Shown: positions 20,083 through 29,500 of the stretch, piece by piece
Position numbering within the stretch: position 1 is the stretch's first letter
How the letters are laid out: every line of letters begins with the position of its first letter
Assembly (NCBI RefSeq): GCF_000213805.1
Contig: NC_015556.1
Coordinates: 1-64,000 of the forward strand
Reading direction: 5' to 3'
DNA from: Pseudomonas fulva 12-X
GTDB lineage: Bacteria > Pseudomonadota > Gammaproteobacteria > Pseudomonadales > Pseudomonadaceae
Length of the DNA stretch: 64,000 bases
Program-made: the position numbers and the translations under genes
Notes under the pieces: generated by a model
The model's database searches: none
Seen by the model: the letters and a program-made list of their open reading frames with translations, nothing else
What the model was told of the DNA's origin: nothing

Positions 20083-20646
20083 ATGCCCCGCTGTTTCTGG
20101 TGTAACGACGATCCGCTGTATCAGGCCTATCACGATGAGGAATGGGGCGTGCCGTCACGCGATCCCCAGCACCTGTTCGAGATGCTGCTGCTCGAAGGTG
20201 CCCAGGCCGGTTTGTCGTGGATCACCGTGCTGAAGAAGCGCGAGCGGTATCGCGACGTGCTGTTCGGCTTCGATGCCAAGCGCCTGGCCGCGATGAGCGA
20301 CGCCTACATCGAGACCCTGATGCAGGATCCCAGCATCATCCGCAATCGCCTCAAGCTGCAGGCCGCACGCAAGAACGCCCAGGCCTGGCTGCGCCTGGAC
20401 GACCCGGTGGCGCTGCTCTGGTCGTTCGTCGGCGGCCAGCCGAAGATCAACCATTTCGAGGGCCGTGGCGACGTACCGGCGGTCACGCCCGAAGCCGAGG
20501 CCATGAGCAAGGCGCTGAAGAAGGCCGGCTTCACCTTCGTCGGCCCGACCATCTGCTACGCCTTCATGCAGGCCACCGGCATGGTCATGGACCACACCCG
20601 CGATTGCGACCGCTACGCCCAACTGCAACAGGAGGCACGCCCATGA
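20083..20646 (+). CDS. tag: DNA-3-methyladenine glycosylase I
   Basis: Excises 3-methyladenine in base-excision repair. 187 aa from ATG 20083. The structural zinc ligands of the Tag family can be seen as Cys4 and His17 in MPRCFWCNDDPLYQAYHDEE, with the pair DHTRDC near the C terminus. GLSWITVLKKRERYR is the family signature. An upstream in-frame reading to 19984 is not conserved. The stop overlaps the next gene by ATGA. Confidence 0.95.
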   Translation: MPRCFWCNDDPLYQAYHDEEWGVPSRDPQHLFEMLLLEGAQAGLSWITVLKKRERYRDVLFGFDAKRLAAMSDAYIETLMQDPSIIRNRLKLQAARKNAQAWLRLDDPVALLWSFVGGQPKINHFEGRGDVPAVTPEAEAMSKALKKAGFTFVGPTICYAFMQATGMVMDHTRDCDRYAQLQQEARP

Positions 20647-21257
20647 GCACCACCATCGATACGCTCGAGCAACTGCAGGCGCTGTATGGCGTGCCCCACG
20701 AGCGTTCGCTGCGCAAGGAGCTGCCCTACCTGAGCACGCCCTACCAGGCGCTGGTAGCCGCCTCGCCGTTCGTGGTGCTGGGCACCCACGGCCCGGACGG
20801 GCTGGACTGCTCGCCGCGGGGCGACGCGCCCGGGTTCGTGCGGATTCTCGATGAGCGCACCCTGCTGCTGCCGGATCGCCCTGGCAACAACCGCATCGAC
20901 AGCCTGCGCAACATCATCCACGACCCGCACGTGGCCCTGCTGTTCCTGATTCCCGGCGTCGGCGAGAGCTTCCGGGTCAACGGTCGCGCGAGCATCTCGC
21001 TGGACCCTGAATTGCTGGCGCTATGCGAAGCGCAAGGCAAGCTGCCGCGTAGCGTGCTGCGCATCAGTATCGACACCTGCTACTTCCAGTGCTCCAAGGC
21101 GGCGGTGCGTTCGAGCCTGTGGAATGCCGAGCGCCAGGTCGAACGCGCCAGCCTGCCGTCGGCGGGTGACCTGCTCAAAGCGGTGATGGACGAGAGTTTC
21201 GACGTCAAAGCCTACGAACAGCAGCTGCAGGAGCGCCTGAAAACCCAGCTCTACTGA
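20643..21257 (+). CDS. Pyridoxamine 5'-phosphate oxidase-family FMN-binding protein
   Basis: 204 aa, MSMEG_1061-type PPOX-fold flavoprotein. Recognisable parts are FVVLGTHGPDGLDCSPRGDAPGFVR, then LLPDRPGNNRIDSLRNI, the flavin-binding core, and a C-terminal RSSLWN segment. The reaction is unknown; relatives are usually annotated as pyridoxamine-phosphate-oxidase-like without proof. ATG 20643 overlaps the tag stop, so it is probably co-transcribed with tag. Confidence 0.82.
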   Translation: MSTTIDTLEQLQALYGVPHERSLRKELPYLSTPYQALVAASPFVVLGTHGPDGLDCSPRGDAPGFVRILDERTLLLPDRPGNNRIDSLRNIIHDPHVALLFLIPGVGESFRVNGRASISLDPELLALCEAQGKLPRSVLRISIDTCYFQCSKAAVRSSLWNAERQVERASLPSAGDLLKAVMDESFDVKAYEQQLQERLKTQLY

Positions 21258-21346
21258 AGGTTTGCTCGTTTCTGTTCGTGTATGTAACGGCCACATCGGC
21301 TCTTCGGGCGGTTACAATAGGCGCCTTTTTTCAATCGGAGCTGTTT

Positions 21347-22234
21347 GTGGAAAAGCTCAAAGGCGCGCTGGTAGTCGGTTCCCTGCGCTTGTTCGCCCTC
21401 CTGCCCTGGCGTGCGGTGCAGTCGCTTGGCGCGACCATCGGCTGGCTGATGTGGAAGTTGCCCAACGGCTCCCGTGACGTGGTGCGCATCAACCTCGCCA
21501 AGTGCTTCCCCGAATTGAATGCTGCCGAGCACGACAAGTTGGTCGGCCGCAGCCTCATGGATATTGGCCGCACCCTGACCGAAAGCGCCTGCGCCTGGGT
21601 CTGGCCTGCGCACAAGTCGCTGGCGCGCGTGCGTGAAGTCGAAGGCCTGGAAGTGCTCGAAGCGGCGCTGGCCTCCGGCAAGGGCGTGGTCGGCATCACC
21701 AGCCACCTGGGCAACTGGGAAGTGCTCAATCACTTCTACTGCTCTCAGTGCAAACCGATCATTTTCTACCGCCCGCCCAAGCTCAAGGCGGTCGACGACC
21801 TGCTGCGCGAGCAGCGCGTGCAGCTGGGCAACCGCGTGGCACCGTCGACCAAGGAAGGCATCCTCAGCGTCATCAAGGAAGTGCGCAAGGGCGGCGCGGT
21901 GGGTATTCCGGCCGACCCGGAGCCGAGCCTATCGGCTGGCATGTTCGTGCCCTTCTGCGGCACCATGGCGCTGACCAGCAAGTTCGTGCCGGGCATGCTC
22001 GCTGGCGGCAAGGCCGTCGGCGTGTTCCTGCACGCGCTGCGCCTGGAAGATGGCTCCGGCTACAAGGTGATCCTCGAAGCCGCCCCCGAAGCCATCTACA
22101 GCGAAGACACCTACACCGCCGTGGCGGCCATGAGCAGCGTTGTCGAGAAGTACGTGCGCGCCTATCCCAGCCAGTACATGTGGAGCATGAAGCGCTTCAA
22201 GAAACGCCCCGAGGGCGAGGAACGCTGGTACTGA
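21347..22234 (+). CDS. htrB: Lipid A biosynthesis (lauroyl) acyltransferase, HtrB/LpxL family
   Basis: Adds a secondary acyl chain to lipid A at the inner membrane (PA0011 position). GTG 21347 gives 295 aa starting MEKLKGALVVG, with GGAG 7 nt upstream; an ATG at 21278 lacks a ribosome site. The catalytic HX4E motif is HLGNWE near residue 110. One N-terminal hydrophobic helix is present. A -10-like TACAAT lies at 21313-21318. A hairpin follows the gene. Confidence 0.93.
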   Translation: MEKLKGALVVGSLRLFALLPWRAVQSLGATIGWLMWKLPNGSRDVVRINLAKCFPELNAAEHDKLVGRSLMDIGRTLTESACAWVWPAHKSLARVREVEGLEVLEAALASGKGVVGITSHLGNWEVLNHFYCSQCKPIIFYRPPKLKAVDDLLREQRVQLGNRVAPSTKEGILSVIKEVRKGGAVGIPADPEPSLSAGMFVPFCGTMALTSKFVPGMLAGGKAVGVFLHALRLEDGSGYKVILEAAPEAIYSEDTYTAVAAMSSVVEKYVRAYPSQYMWSMKRFKKRPEGEERWY

Positions 22235-22240
22235 AATTTG

Positions 22241-22263
22241 CGGCGCCTCGCAATGAGGCGCCG
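22241..22263 (+). terminator. Hairpin terminator after htrB
   Basis: CGGCGCCTC and GAGGCGCCG form a perfect 9-bp stem with a short loop followed by TTT. It separates htrB from the PilZ gene. Confidence 0.65.
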
Positions 22264-22328
22264 TTTCGCTGGGCTTGTGCGGCGATTTGCGCTATTAACA
22301 GGGCACACCTTTCCGAGGCTGCCAGGTC

Positions 22329-22595
22329 ATGTCCGCCAACCAGCGTCAGCACCCCCGTACACCGATGAAATGCCGCATCAAGATCTGCCACCCGAGCTTC
22401 GGCGAGCTGGTCGCCCAGACCCGCGATCTTTCCGACGGCGGCGTGTACGTCAAGCATGACGACCTGGCCGCCTTGGAGCCTGGTACCCGGGTGACCGGCC
22501 AGGTGCAGGATCTGCCCATGGAAGCGCCGATCCTGGAGATGGAAGTCATGCGCGTGACCCCCGAGGGCGTGGGTCTGCGCTTCGTTCGCGATTGA
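22329..22595 (+). CDS. PilZ domain protein (cyclic-di-GMP receptor)
   Basis: 88 aa, essentially a single PilZ domain. Both c-di-GMP contact motifs are present: RQHPR (RxxxR) at residues 6-10 and DLSDGG (DxSxxG) near 36-41. Matches the PA0012 position after htrB. The downstream pathway is unknown. It is the last backbone gene before the ectoine island begins on the opposite strand 30 bp later. Confidence 0.92.
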   Translation: MSANQRQHPRTPMKCRIKICHPSFGELVAQTRDLSDGGVYVKHDDLAALEPGTRVTGQVQDLPMEAPILEMEVMRVTPEGVGLRFVRD

Positions 22596-22625
22596 GTTTC
22601 CTGCCTGCATTCAGCCTTGTCACCC

Positions 22626-23446
<821 letters not shown>

Positions 23447-23450
<4 letters not shown>

Positions 23451-24109
23451 CGTGGGGTTACCTCCAGGCGGTCTTCCATACGCCGTACGCACCAGGCCAG
23501 CGCCAGGCTGAGCAGCAGGAAGAACAGGCCGACCATGGTGATGGGTTCAAGGTAGCGGAAGCTTTCGGAACCGATATTCTTGGCCTGCTGCATGATCTCC
23601 ACCACGGTGATGGCCGAGAGCACCGGCGTGTCCTTGAGCATCGCCACCAGGTAGTTGCCCAGCGCCGGCAGGATCGGCCGCAGCGCCTGCGGCAGAATGA
23701 TGTTGCGGTAGGCCGACAGCGGCGACATGTTCAGTGCCGTCACCGCCTCCCACTGTCCGCGCGGCACGGCGTCGAGACCAGCGCGGTACACCTCGGCGGT
23801 GTAACAGGCGTAGTGCAGGGCGATGCCGAGAATACCCGCCTGCAGTGCAGTCAGGCTCAGTCCGTAGTTGGGGAATACGTAGAACAGGAAATACACCTGG
23901 ATCAGCAGCGGCGTGCTGCGGATGAACTCGATCAGCCCGGCCACCGGCCACGACAGCCACAGGTGCTCGCTGCGCCGGGCGATGGCCAGCAGCAGGCCGA
24001 CGACGATGGCGATGGCGAAGCCGGCGAAGGTGATCAGCAGGGTATTGAGCGAGGCCTTGAGCAGGTCCGGAAGGATGCTCAGGGCGAAATCCCAGTCGAA
24101 GAAATTCAT
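23447..24109 (-). CDS. ehuD: Ectoine/hydroxyectoine ABC transporter permease EhuD
   Basis: 220-aa HisM/Q-type permease with about five TM helices. The EAA loop for ATPase contact is RGQWEAVTALNMSPLSAYR followed by NIILPQAL. It begins by ATGA overlap with ehuC and ends by overlap with ehuA. It forms the membrane channel as a heterodimer with EhuC. Confidence 0.88.
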
Positions 24110-24765
24110 TGCAGGCCTCCGCGCATCCGGCCGCGGCTAAGGCGTTTCTCCAGCAGGCGCATGCCGAGGTTGATCACCTGGGCCATGACGAAATACATCA
24201 GCAGCGCCAGGGCGAAGATCTCCAGCGTCATGAAGGTCGCCTGATCCAGCTGGCGGGCGCGGAAGGCCAGGTCGGAAAGGGTGATCAGCGACACCAGCGA
24301 GGTGTTCTTGAGCAGCTCGATCAGCAGGTTGGTGCCCGGTGGAATTGCCGCCAGCAACGCCTGCGGCAGGATGATGCGCAGGAAGCGCTTCGACGGCCGC
24401 ATGTTCAACGCCGTGCAGGCTTCGTACTGACCCTTGGCGACCGAGTTAATGGCGCCGCGCATCACCTCTGCGCCATAGGCGCCAATGTGCAGACCAAGGC
24501 CGACCACGGCCACGGCGAAGGCGCTCATCTCGATGTTGAAGGGCGGCATCGGTAGCACGAAGTACAGCCAGAACAACTGCACCAGCAGCGAAGTGCCACG
24601 AAAGATTTCGATATAGGTGATGGCCAGCCAGCGCAGCGGGGCGATGGGTGACAGCCGGCCGAGGGCGGCGATGACTGCCGAGACGATGGCCAGCAGCGAG
24701 CCCCAGAAGGTGACTTGCACGGTGACCCAGGCGCCTTGCAGCAGCAGGGGAAGAAGATCGTTCAT
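24106..24765 (-). CDS. ehuC: Ectoine/hydroxyectoine ABC transporter permease EhuC
   Basis: 219-aa permease, five predicted TM helices, with the EAA loop KGQYEACTALNMRPSKRFLR followed by IILPQALL. The C-terminal LSDLAFRARQLDQAT is typical of the subfamily. 64 bp separate it from ehuB, and it overlaps ehuD by 4 bp. It partners with EhuD. Confidence 0.88.
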   Translation of the reverse strand: MNDLLPLLLQGAWVTVQVTFWGSLLAIVSAVIAALGRLSPIAPLRWLAITYIEIFRGTSLLVQLFWLYFVLPMPPFNIEMSAFAVAVVGLGLHIGAYGAEVMRGAINSVAKGQYEACTALNMRPSKRFLRIILPQALLAAIPPGTNLLIELLKNTSLVSLITLSDLAFRARQLDQATFMTLEIFALALLMYFVMAQVINLGMRLLEKRLSRGRMRGGLQ

Positions 24766-24829
24766 GGTTGGCTACCGCTCGATGGACGGAAACGCGCCGC
24801 GCACCGAAGCGCGCGGCGTGGCCCGCTCA

Positions 24830-25672
24830 TTACTGGCCGCAGAGCTCGGCGGCGGTCTTGTCGGTGATGTTCGACTTGTCGAAGCCGAAAGGCTTGACCG
24901 TGGCCAGGTGCTCTTCGCTGCCGATCCATTCCTTCAACTGGGCATTGACCGCGTCGCGCAAGTCCTTGTCCTCGGGGCGGAAGGCCAGGGCGCCATAGCC
25001 GGTGTGGGCCGGGTCGTCCTTGAACTCGGCGATGGCCTCGACGCGGTCGCCGCCTTTGTCGGCCAGGCCCTTCATGGTCAGCTGGGTGCCGACGGCAGCA
25101 TCTGCACGGCCGGCGCGCACGGCTTGCAGCTGAGCAGTGGTGTCCGGCACCTGGAGAATCTGCTTGTCTTCGATGCCGGCGTTACGCGCATAACCGAGGT
25201 TCACCGTGCCGGACATGATCGCCACCTTGGCGCCGCTCTTGGCGATGTCTTCGTAGCTGTGCAGGTTCTTCGGGTTGCCGGTCTTCACCAGCAGGGTATC
25301 GGGCAACTGATAGTGCGGGTCGGTGAACAGCACCTGCTTGCAGCGCTCGGGGGTGATGTACATGCCGGCGGCGATCAGGTCGAAGCGGCTGGCGCGCAGG
25401 CCGGGGATCAGCGAGCCCCATTCGGTGAGCACCGGGTTGATTTTCTCCACGCCCATGCGCTCGAAAATCTTGGTGACGATCTCCGGCGACTCGCCGGTGA
25501 CCTTGCCATCTAGGGCGGTATAGGCGAACGGTGTTTCGTTGGCGTAGCCGATGCGTACGCTACCGCTGTCCTTGATCTTGTCCAGGGTCGAGGCCTGAAC
25601 CAGGGTACCTGCCGCAAGCAGACTGCAGGCCAGCACGAGCTGGCGAAAACGAGGTGGGGTAACGCTACTCAT
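24830..25672 (-). CDS. ehuB: Ectoine/hydroxyectoine ABC transporter substrate-binding protein
   Basis: 280-aa periplasmic type II binding protein of the amino-acid family. A Sec signal peptide covers about residues 1-27 (LVLACSLLAAGTLVQA). The fold signatures DSGSVRIGYANETPFAYT and FDLIAAGMYITPERCKQVLFTD are seen. It is the first gene of ehuBCDA, transcribed away from enuR, with a candidate EnuR operator in the shared promoter region. Confidence 0.9.
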   Translation of the reverse strand: MSSVTPPRFRQLVLACSLLAAGTLVQASTLDKIKDSGSVRIGYANETPFAYTALDGKVTGESPEIVTKIFERMGVEKINPVLTEWGSLIPGLRASRFDLIAAGMYITPERCKQVLFTDPHYQLPDTLLVKTGNPKNLHSYEDIAKSGAKVAIMSGTVNLGYARNAGIEDKQILQVPDTTAQLQAVRAGRADAAVGTQLTMKGLADKGGDRVEAIAEFKDDPAHTGYGALAFRPEDKDLRDAVNAQLKEWIGSEEHLATVKPFGFDKSNITDKTAAELCGQ

Positions 25673-25831
25673 CTTGGTGTTCTCCTGTTTCTTGTAGCCG
25701 CTGTTGGCGGCGTGATGTGTTAGGAGGCAGGTGAATCAAGAGCGTTGGGCGCCAACTGCGCCGGGTGGGAAGTTCTTATTGGCTGTTTTCCACCCTGGGT
25801 TCGAGCATACAAAGGCTTTTTTGCCTGCGGC

Positions 25832-25847
25832 ATTGCACTAGGACAAT
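25832..25847. promoter_or_regulatory. Candidate EnuR operator, ehuB-enuR intergenic region
   Basis: ATTGCACTAGGACAAT is a near-perfect 16-bp palindrome centred on CTAG (12 of 16 bases symmetric). The reverse-complemented site before eutB matches it at 13 of 16 positions. It lies 48 bp before the enuR start and on the ehuB side of the shared promoter region, where it could serve both directions. Confidence 0.55.
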
Positions 25848-25894
25848 TGAATCGCCGCGTCATGCGCGTGATGCTGTGCACTGCCAGCCGCTAG

Positions 25895-27304
25895 ATGGAA
25901 AGCCTGATGCAGAACTGGAAGAGCGCCCTGGGCAATGCACGTCAGGGTGAGTCGAAATACAAGCGCCTGGTTCAGGCGATAACCGCCGACATCGACCAGG
26001 GTACCCTGAGTGACGGGCAGAGGTTGCCTCCGCAACGCCAGGTGTCCGATGCCCTGGGCATCAGCGTGCAGACTGTGACCAATGCCTACAAGGAGCTGGA
26101 GCGTCAGGGTCGGGTGCGTTGCGAGGTGGGGCGTGGCAGCTTCGTCTCGCGGCGCACCAGCGAGCGGGTGGCCACCTCGATGCTTGATCACGACGAGCAG
26201 GCGCTGATGGATTTCTCCAACGCGCGCATCCTGCACACCGCCGAGCATGACCGCCTGTGGCGGCAAACCTGCATGGAGCTGGCGCAGGAGGCGGAGCAGC
26301 CGTGGATTCACGCTTTTCGCCCGATCGCTGGCTTGGAGCACCAGCGCGAGGCGGCAGTGCGTTGGTTGGCGCGCCTGGGCATGGCTGTCAGCATCGAGGA
26401 TGTGCTGCTGACCAATGGCGCCGCACACGCCATTTTTCTCGCGCTGGCCACCCTGGCCGGGCCGGATGACGTGGTGCTCTGCGAAGGCCTGACCGACCAC
26501 GGCGCCATTGGTAGCTCGCAGGTTCTCGGCTTCACGCTCAAGGGCCTGGAGATGGATCATTACGGCCTGAACCCCGAACACTTCGAGGACATGTGCGCTA
26601 ACGAAAAGATCACCGCGCTGGTCTGCACGCCCAACCTGAACAACCCGACCAGCGCGCTGATGCCCGACGAGCGCCGCCGAGAAATCGCCGAGATCGCCCG
26701 CCGCTATGGCGTGTACCTCATCGAGGACGATGTCTACGGCCCGCTGCTGACCGGTCAGCAGGCCACGCGGCCGCTGAGCCACTACGCGCCGGAGCTATCG
26801 TTCTACTGCACCAGCATGACCAAGTCGGTGCTCACCGGCCTGCGCATCGGCTACCTGGTGATGCCCAAGCGCCTAGCCTTGCGTACCGAAAGCATCCTGC
26901 GAGTGAATAGCTGGATGGCCGCTTCGCTGATGGGCGAAGTGGCGGCGCGCTGGATCGACTCCGGCGAGGCAGAAGAATTGGTGCAGCTGCAGCGCCAGCT
27001 GCTGGCGAATCGACAGGCGCTGGTGGAGCAGGAGCTGAGCGAACACCTGATCGGCGCTCATCCCTATTCACTCAACAGCTGGTTGCGCGTGCCTGACGGC
27101 TGGGAAATCGACGGCCTGCTGCGCGAGCTTCGCCGCCGTAATGTGGCGCTGACCCTGCCCGACCCGTTCGTCCCACCGGGTATGCCGAGGCCGCGTGCGG
27201 TGCGCCTCTGCGTCGGCGCCGAATGCAGCGAGGCGAAGATGCGCCAGGGCGTGCAGATCGTGCGTGACGTGTTCGGGCAGTATCCGAAGGTGCATGATTT
27301 TTGA
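25895..27304 (+). CDS. enuR: MocR/GntR-family regulator of ectoine utilisation (EnuR)
   Basis: 469 aa from ATG 25895 (465 from the alternative ATG 25907, preceded by GGAA). A winged-helix GntR DNA-binding domain occupies roughly residues 20-90 (LPPQRQVSDALGISVQTVTN), followed by a class-I-aminotransferase-like domain. The PLP-binding lysine is Lys310 in TSMTKSVLTGLRIGY. In characterised EnuR proteins PLP-bound catabolic intermediates (diaminobutyrate and its acetyl form) relieve repression. It is divergent from ehuBCDA and directly before the catabolic operon. Confidence 0.9.
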   Translation: MESLMQNWKSALGNARQGESKYKRLVQAITADIDQGTLSDGQRLPPQRQVSDALGISVQTVTNAYKELERQGRVRCEVGRGSFVSRRTSERVATSMLDHDEQALMDFSNARILHTAEHDRLWRQTCMELAQEAEQPWIHAFRPIAGLEHQREAAVRWLARLGMAVSIEDVLLTNGAAHAIFLALATLAGPDDVVLCEGLTDHGAIGSSQVLGFTLKGLEMDHYGLNPEHFEDMCANEKITALVCTPNLNNPTSALMPDERRREIAEIARRYGVYLIEDDVYGPLLTGQQATRPLSHYAPELSFYCTSMTKSVLTGLRIGYLVMPKRLALRTESILRVNSWMAASLMGEVAARWIDSGEAEELVQLQRQLLANRQALVEQELSEHLIGAHPYSLNSWLRVPDGWEIDGLLRELRRRNVALTLPDPFVPPGMPRPRAVRLCVGAECSEAKMRQGVQIVRDVFGQYPKVHDF

Positions 27305-27380
27305 GGGTCGCAGGGCGGATGTCGTTTTTCACGTTCACCGCAACGGTGGATCGGTGAAGCGTGAGCCACCCTACGGCCCA

Positions 27381-27408
27381 TTGAAGCGCTCAAAGCGGCT
27401 TGGATAAA
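27381..27408 (+). promoter_or_regulatory. Putative eutB promoter
   Basis: TTGAAG (27381-27386) and GATAAA (27403-27408), spaced 16 bp, resemble a sigma-70 promoter. The candidate operator starts 3 bp later, which would let a repressor block transcription initiation. Confidence 0.4.
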
Positions 27409-27410
27409 AA

Positions 27411-27426
27411 ATCGTCCTAGTACATT
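27411..27426. promoter_or_regulatory. Candidate EnuR operator before eutB
   Basis: ATCGTCCTAGTACATT matches the reverse complement of the ehuB-enuR site at 13 of 16 bases and shares the GTCCTAG core. It lies directly downstream of a putative promoter and 58 bp before the eutB start. Confidence 0.55.
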
Positions 27427-27483
27427 CAGCCGCTCAATTTCCCGCTCATACACTCGGCCGCACACCTTCACGGAACGTGCGCC

Positions 27484-28455
27484 ATGTCTTCCATCCCCTT
27501 CGATGATCTGCTCCAGGCCCGCCAGCGTATCGCTGGTCTGGTGCGCCAGACGCCGCTGGAACATTCGCCCAGCCTGAGCCGCCTTGCCGGTGTGCCGGTG
27601 TGGCTGAAGTTGGAATCGCAGCAGGCCACCGGCAGCTTCAAGCTGCGCGGCGCGAGCAATGCGGTGGCGCAGCTGGATGCCGAGCAAAAGCGCCTTGGCG
27701 TGGTTACCGCTTCCACCGGCAACCATGGCCGTGCGCTTGCCTTCGCTGCCTCGCAGCTGGGCGTGAAGGCCATCGTCTGCCTCTCCGAGCTGGTGCCGCA
27801 GAACAAGGTGCGCGCCATTCGTGAACTGGGCGCCGAGGTGGTGATCAGCGGCCGCAGCCAGGACGGCGCACAACTCGAAGCCTTGCGCATCGCCAGTGAA
27901 AAGGGCACGGCGTATATCCCACCCTTCGATCATCCCCACGTTATCGCCGGCCAGGGCAGTCTCGGCCTGGAAATCCTCGAACAGTGTCCGGACGTCTGCG
28001 ATGTACTGGTGCCGCTGTCCGGCGGCGGGCTGTTTGCCGGCGTGGCACTGGCGATCAAGTCTTCCAGCCCGGCCATTCGTACTCACGGCATCAGCATGCG
28101 ACTGGGCGCGGCGATGCACGCCAGCCTCGAGGCTGGTGAGCCAGTCGAGGTGGAGGAGCTGCCGACCCTGGCCGATTCCCTCGGCGGCGGCATCGGCCTG
28201 GACAACAGCTTCACCTACGTCATCACCCGCGAGCTGTGCGACCAGGTTCACCTGCTCGACGAGGTTTCCATCGCCCGTGGCATCCGCCACGCCTACCGCG
28301 AAGAGCGGCTGGTGGTCGAGGGCGCGGCGGCGGTCGGTATCGCCGCCCTGCTCGACGGCCTGATCGAGCCGCGTGGCCCGGTGGTGGTAGTGATCAGCGG
28401 CCGCAACATCAATATCGACCAGCACCTGCGCGTGCTCAACGGCGCCGACGCCTGA
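27484..28455 (+). CDS. eutB: Hydroxyectoine utilisation dehydratase EutB
   Basis: 323-aa fold-type II PLP enzyme, related to threonine dehydratase. The PLP lysine is Lys53 in ATGSFKLRGASN, and the phosphate-binding glycine loop is LSGGGLFAGVAL. In ectoine-degrading bacteria EutB acts on a hydroxyectoine-derived intermediate. First gene of the plus-strand catabolic operon; eutC follows after 9 bp. The partner racemase gene eutA, often adjacent, was not found in this window. Confidence 0.9.
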   Translation: MSSIPFDDLLQARQRIAGLVRQTPLEHSPSLSRLAGVPVWLKLESQQATGSFKLRGASNAVAQLDAEQKRLGVVTASTGNHGRALAFAASQLGVKAIVCLSELVPQNKVRAIRELGAEVVISGRSQDGAQLEALRIASEKGTAYIPPFDHPHVIAGQGSLGLEILEQCPDVCDVLVPLSGGGLFAGVALAIKSSSPAIRTHGISMRLGAAMHASLEAGEPVEVEELPTLADSLGGGIGLDNSFTYVITRELCDQVHLLDEVSIARGIRHAYREERLVVEGAAAVGIAALLDGLIEPRGPVVVVISGRNINIDQHLRVLNGADA

Positions 28456-28464
28456 GGAATTTCC

Positions 28465-29442
28465 ATGGCCAAGACCCTGATTCTCAACCAGGCCGACCTG
28501 CGCGAGTGCGTCGGCCTCGATGCCGACAGCCTCGCCGTGGTGGAAAACGCCTTCCGTCTGCTTGCCACGGCCGCTGTGGCCATGCCGCCGATCCTGCGTC
28601 TGGACGTACCCGAGCATAACGGCGAGGTGGACGTGAAGACCGCCTACCTGCCCGGCGTGGCGCACTTCGCGATCAAGGTCAGCCCCGGCTTCTTCGACAA
28701 TCCCAAACTCGGCCTGCCAAGCCTCAATGGCCTGATGATGCTGTTCTCGGCGCAGACCGGCCTGGCCGATGCGCTGCTGCTGGATAACGGCTACCTCACC
28801 GCCGTGCGTACCGCCGCCGCCGGTGCGATTGCGGCCAAATGGCTGGCGCGCAAGGATGCCGGCGTGGTCGCCGTTCTCGGCGCCGGTGAGCAGGCGCGCC
28901 TGCAGTTGCAAGCCCTGCGCCTGGTGCGCGAGGTGCGCGAGGTGCGTATCTGGGCGCGTGATCCCGCCAAGGCCCAGGCCATGGCTGCCGAGCTGGACGA
29001 TGCGCGCGCGGTGGACAGTGTCGACGCGGCGCTCGATGGCGCCGATATCGCCATCACCACCACGCCCAGTCGCGAGCCGCTGATCCAGCCGCAGCACCTG
29101 CGCTCTGGCCTGCACATCACCGCCATGGGTTCGGATGCCGAGCACAAGAACGAGATCGCTCCGGCCGTGCTGGCGCGGGTCGATGCCTACGTGGCCGACC
29201 GCCTGAGCCAGACCCGTGTGCTGGGCGAGCTGCACCACGCCATCGCCGCCGGCCTGGTGCATGCCGAGGATGATTTCGCCGAGCTCGGCCAGGTCATTGC
29301 TGGGCAGCGCCCCGGTCGCACCGCCAATGACCAGATCACCCTGTGCGACCTGACCGGCACCGGCGCCCAGGACACCGCCATCGCCAGCCTCGCCTATCAG
29401 CGCGCCGTCGCGGCCGGCAAAGGCCTCAGCTTCGACTCCTGA
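28465..29442 (+). CDS. eutC: Ornithine-cyclodeaminase-like protein EutC
   Basis: 325-aa NAD-dependent OCD/mu-crystallin family protein. The nucleotide-binding loop VAVLGAGEQARLQLQAL is in the middle, and the N-terminal half has the conserved ALLLDNGYLTAVRTAAAGA. It works with EutB in converting the hydroxyectoine intermediate toward ectoine-pathway metabolites (known for the pathway; the exact reaction is not shown by sequence). Nine bp after eutB. Confidence 0.88.
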   Translation: MAKTLILNQADLRECVGLDADSLAVVENAFRLLATAAVAMPPILRLDVPEHNGEVDVKTAYLPGVAHFAIKVSPGFFDNPKLGLPSLNGLMMLFSAQTGLADALLLDNGYLTAVRTAAAGAIAAKWLARKDAGVVAVLGAGEQARLQLQALRLVREVREVRIWARDPAKAQAMAAELDDARAVDSVDAALDGADIAITTTPSREPLIQPQHLRSGLHITAMGSDAEHKNEIAPAVLARVDAYVADRLSQTRVLGELHHAIAAGLVHAEDDFAELGQVIAGQRPGRTANDQITLCDLTGTGAQDTAIASLAYQRAVAAGKGLSFDS

Positions 29443-29500
29443 AACCCTGCGGGCATGGCACGCCGAGCCCGCGCAACCGCTCCATCACGAGGGCAACGCA

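Noticed and set aside
27064..29262. 732-codon minus-strand open frame opposite enuR-eutB-eutC
   Set aside because: It crosses three well-supported genes and has no domain; a shadow frame.
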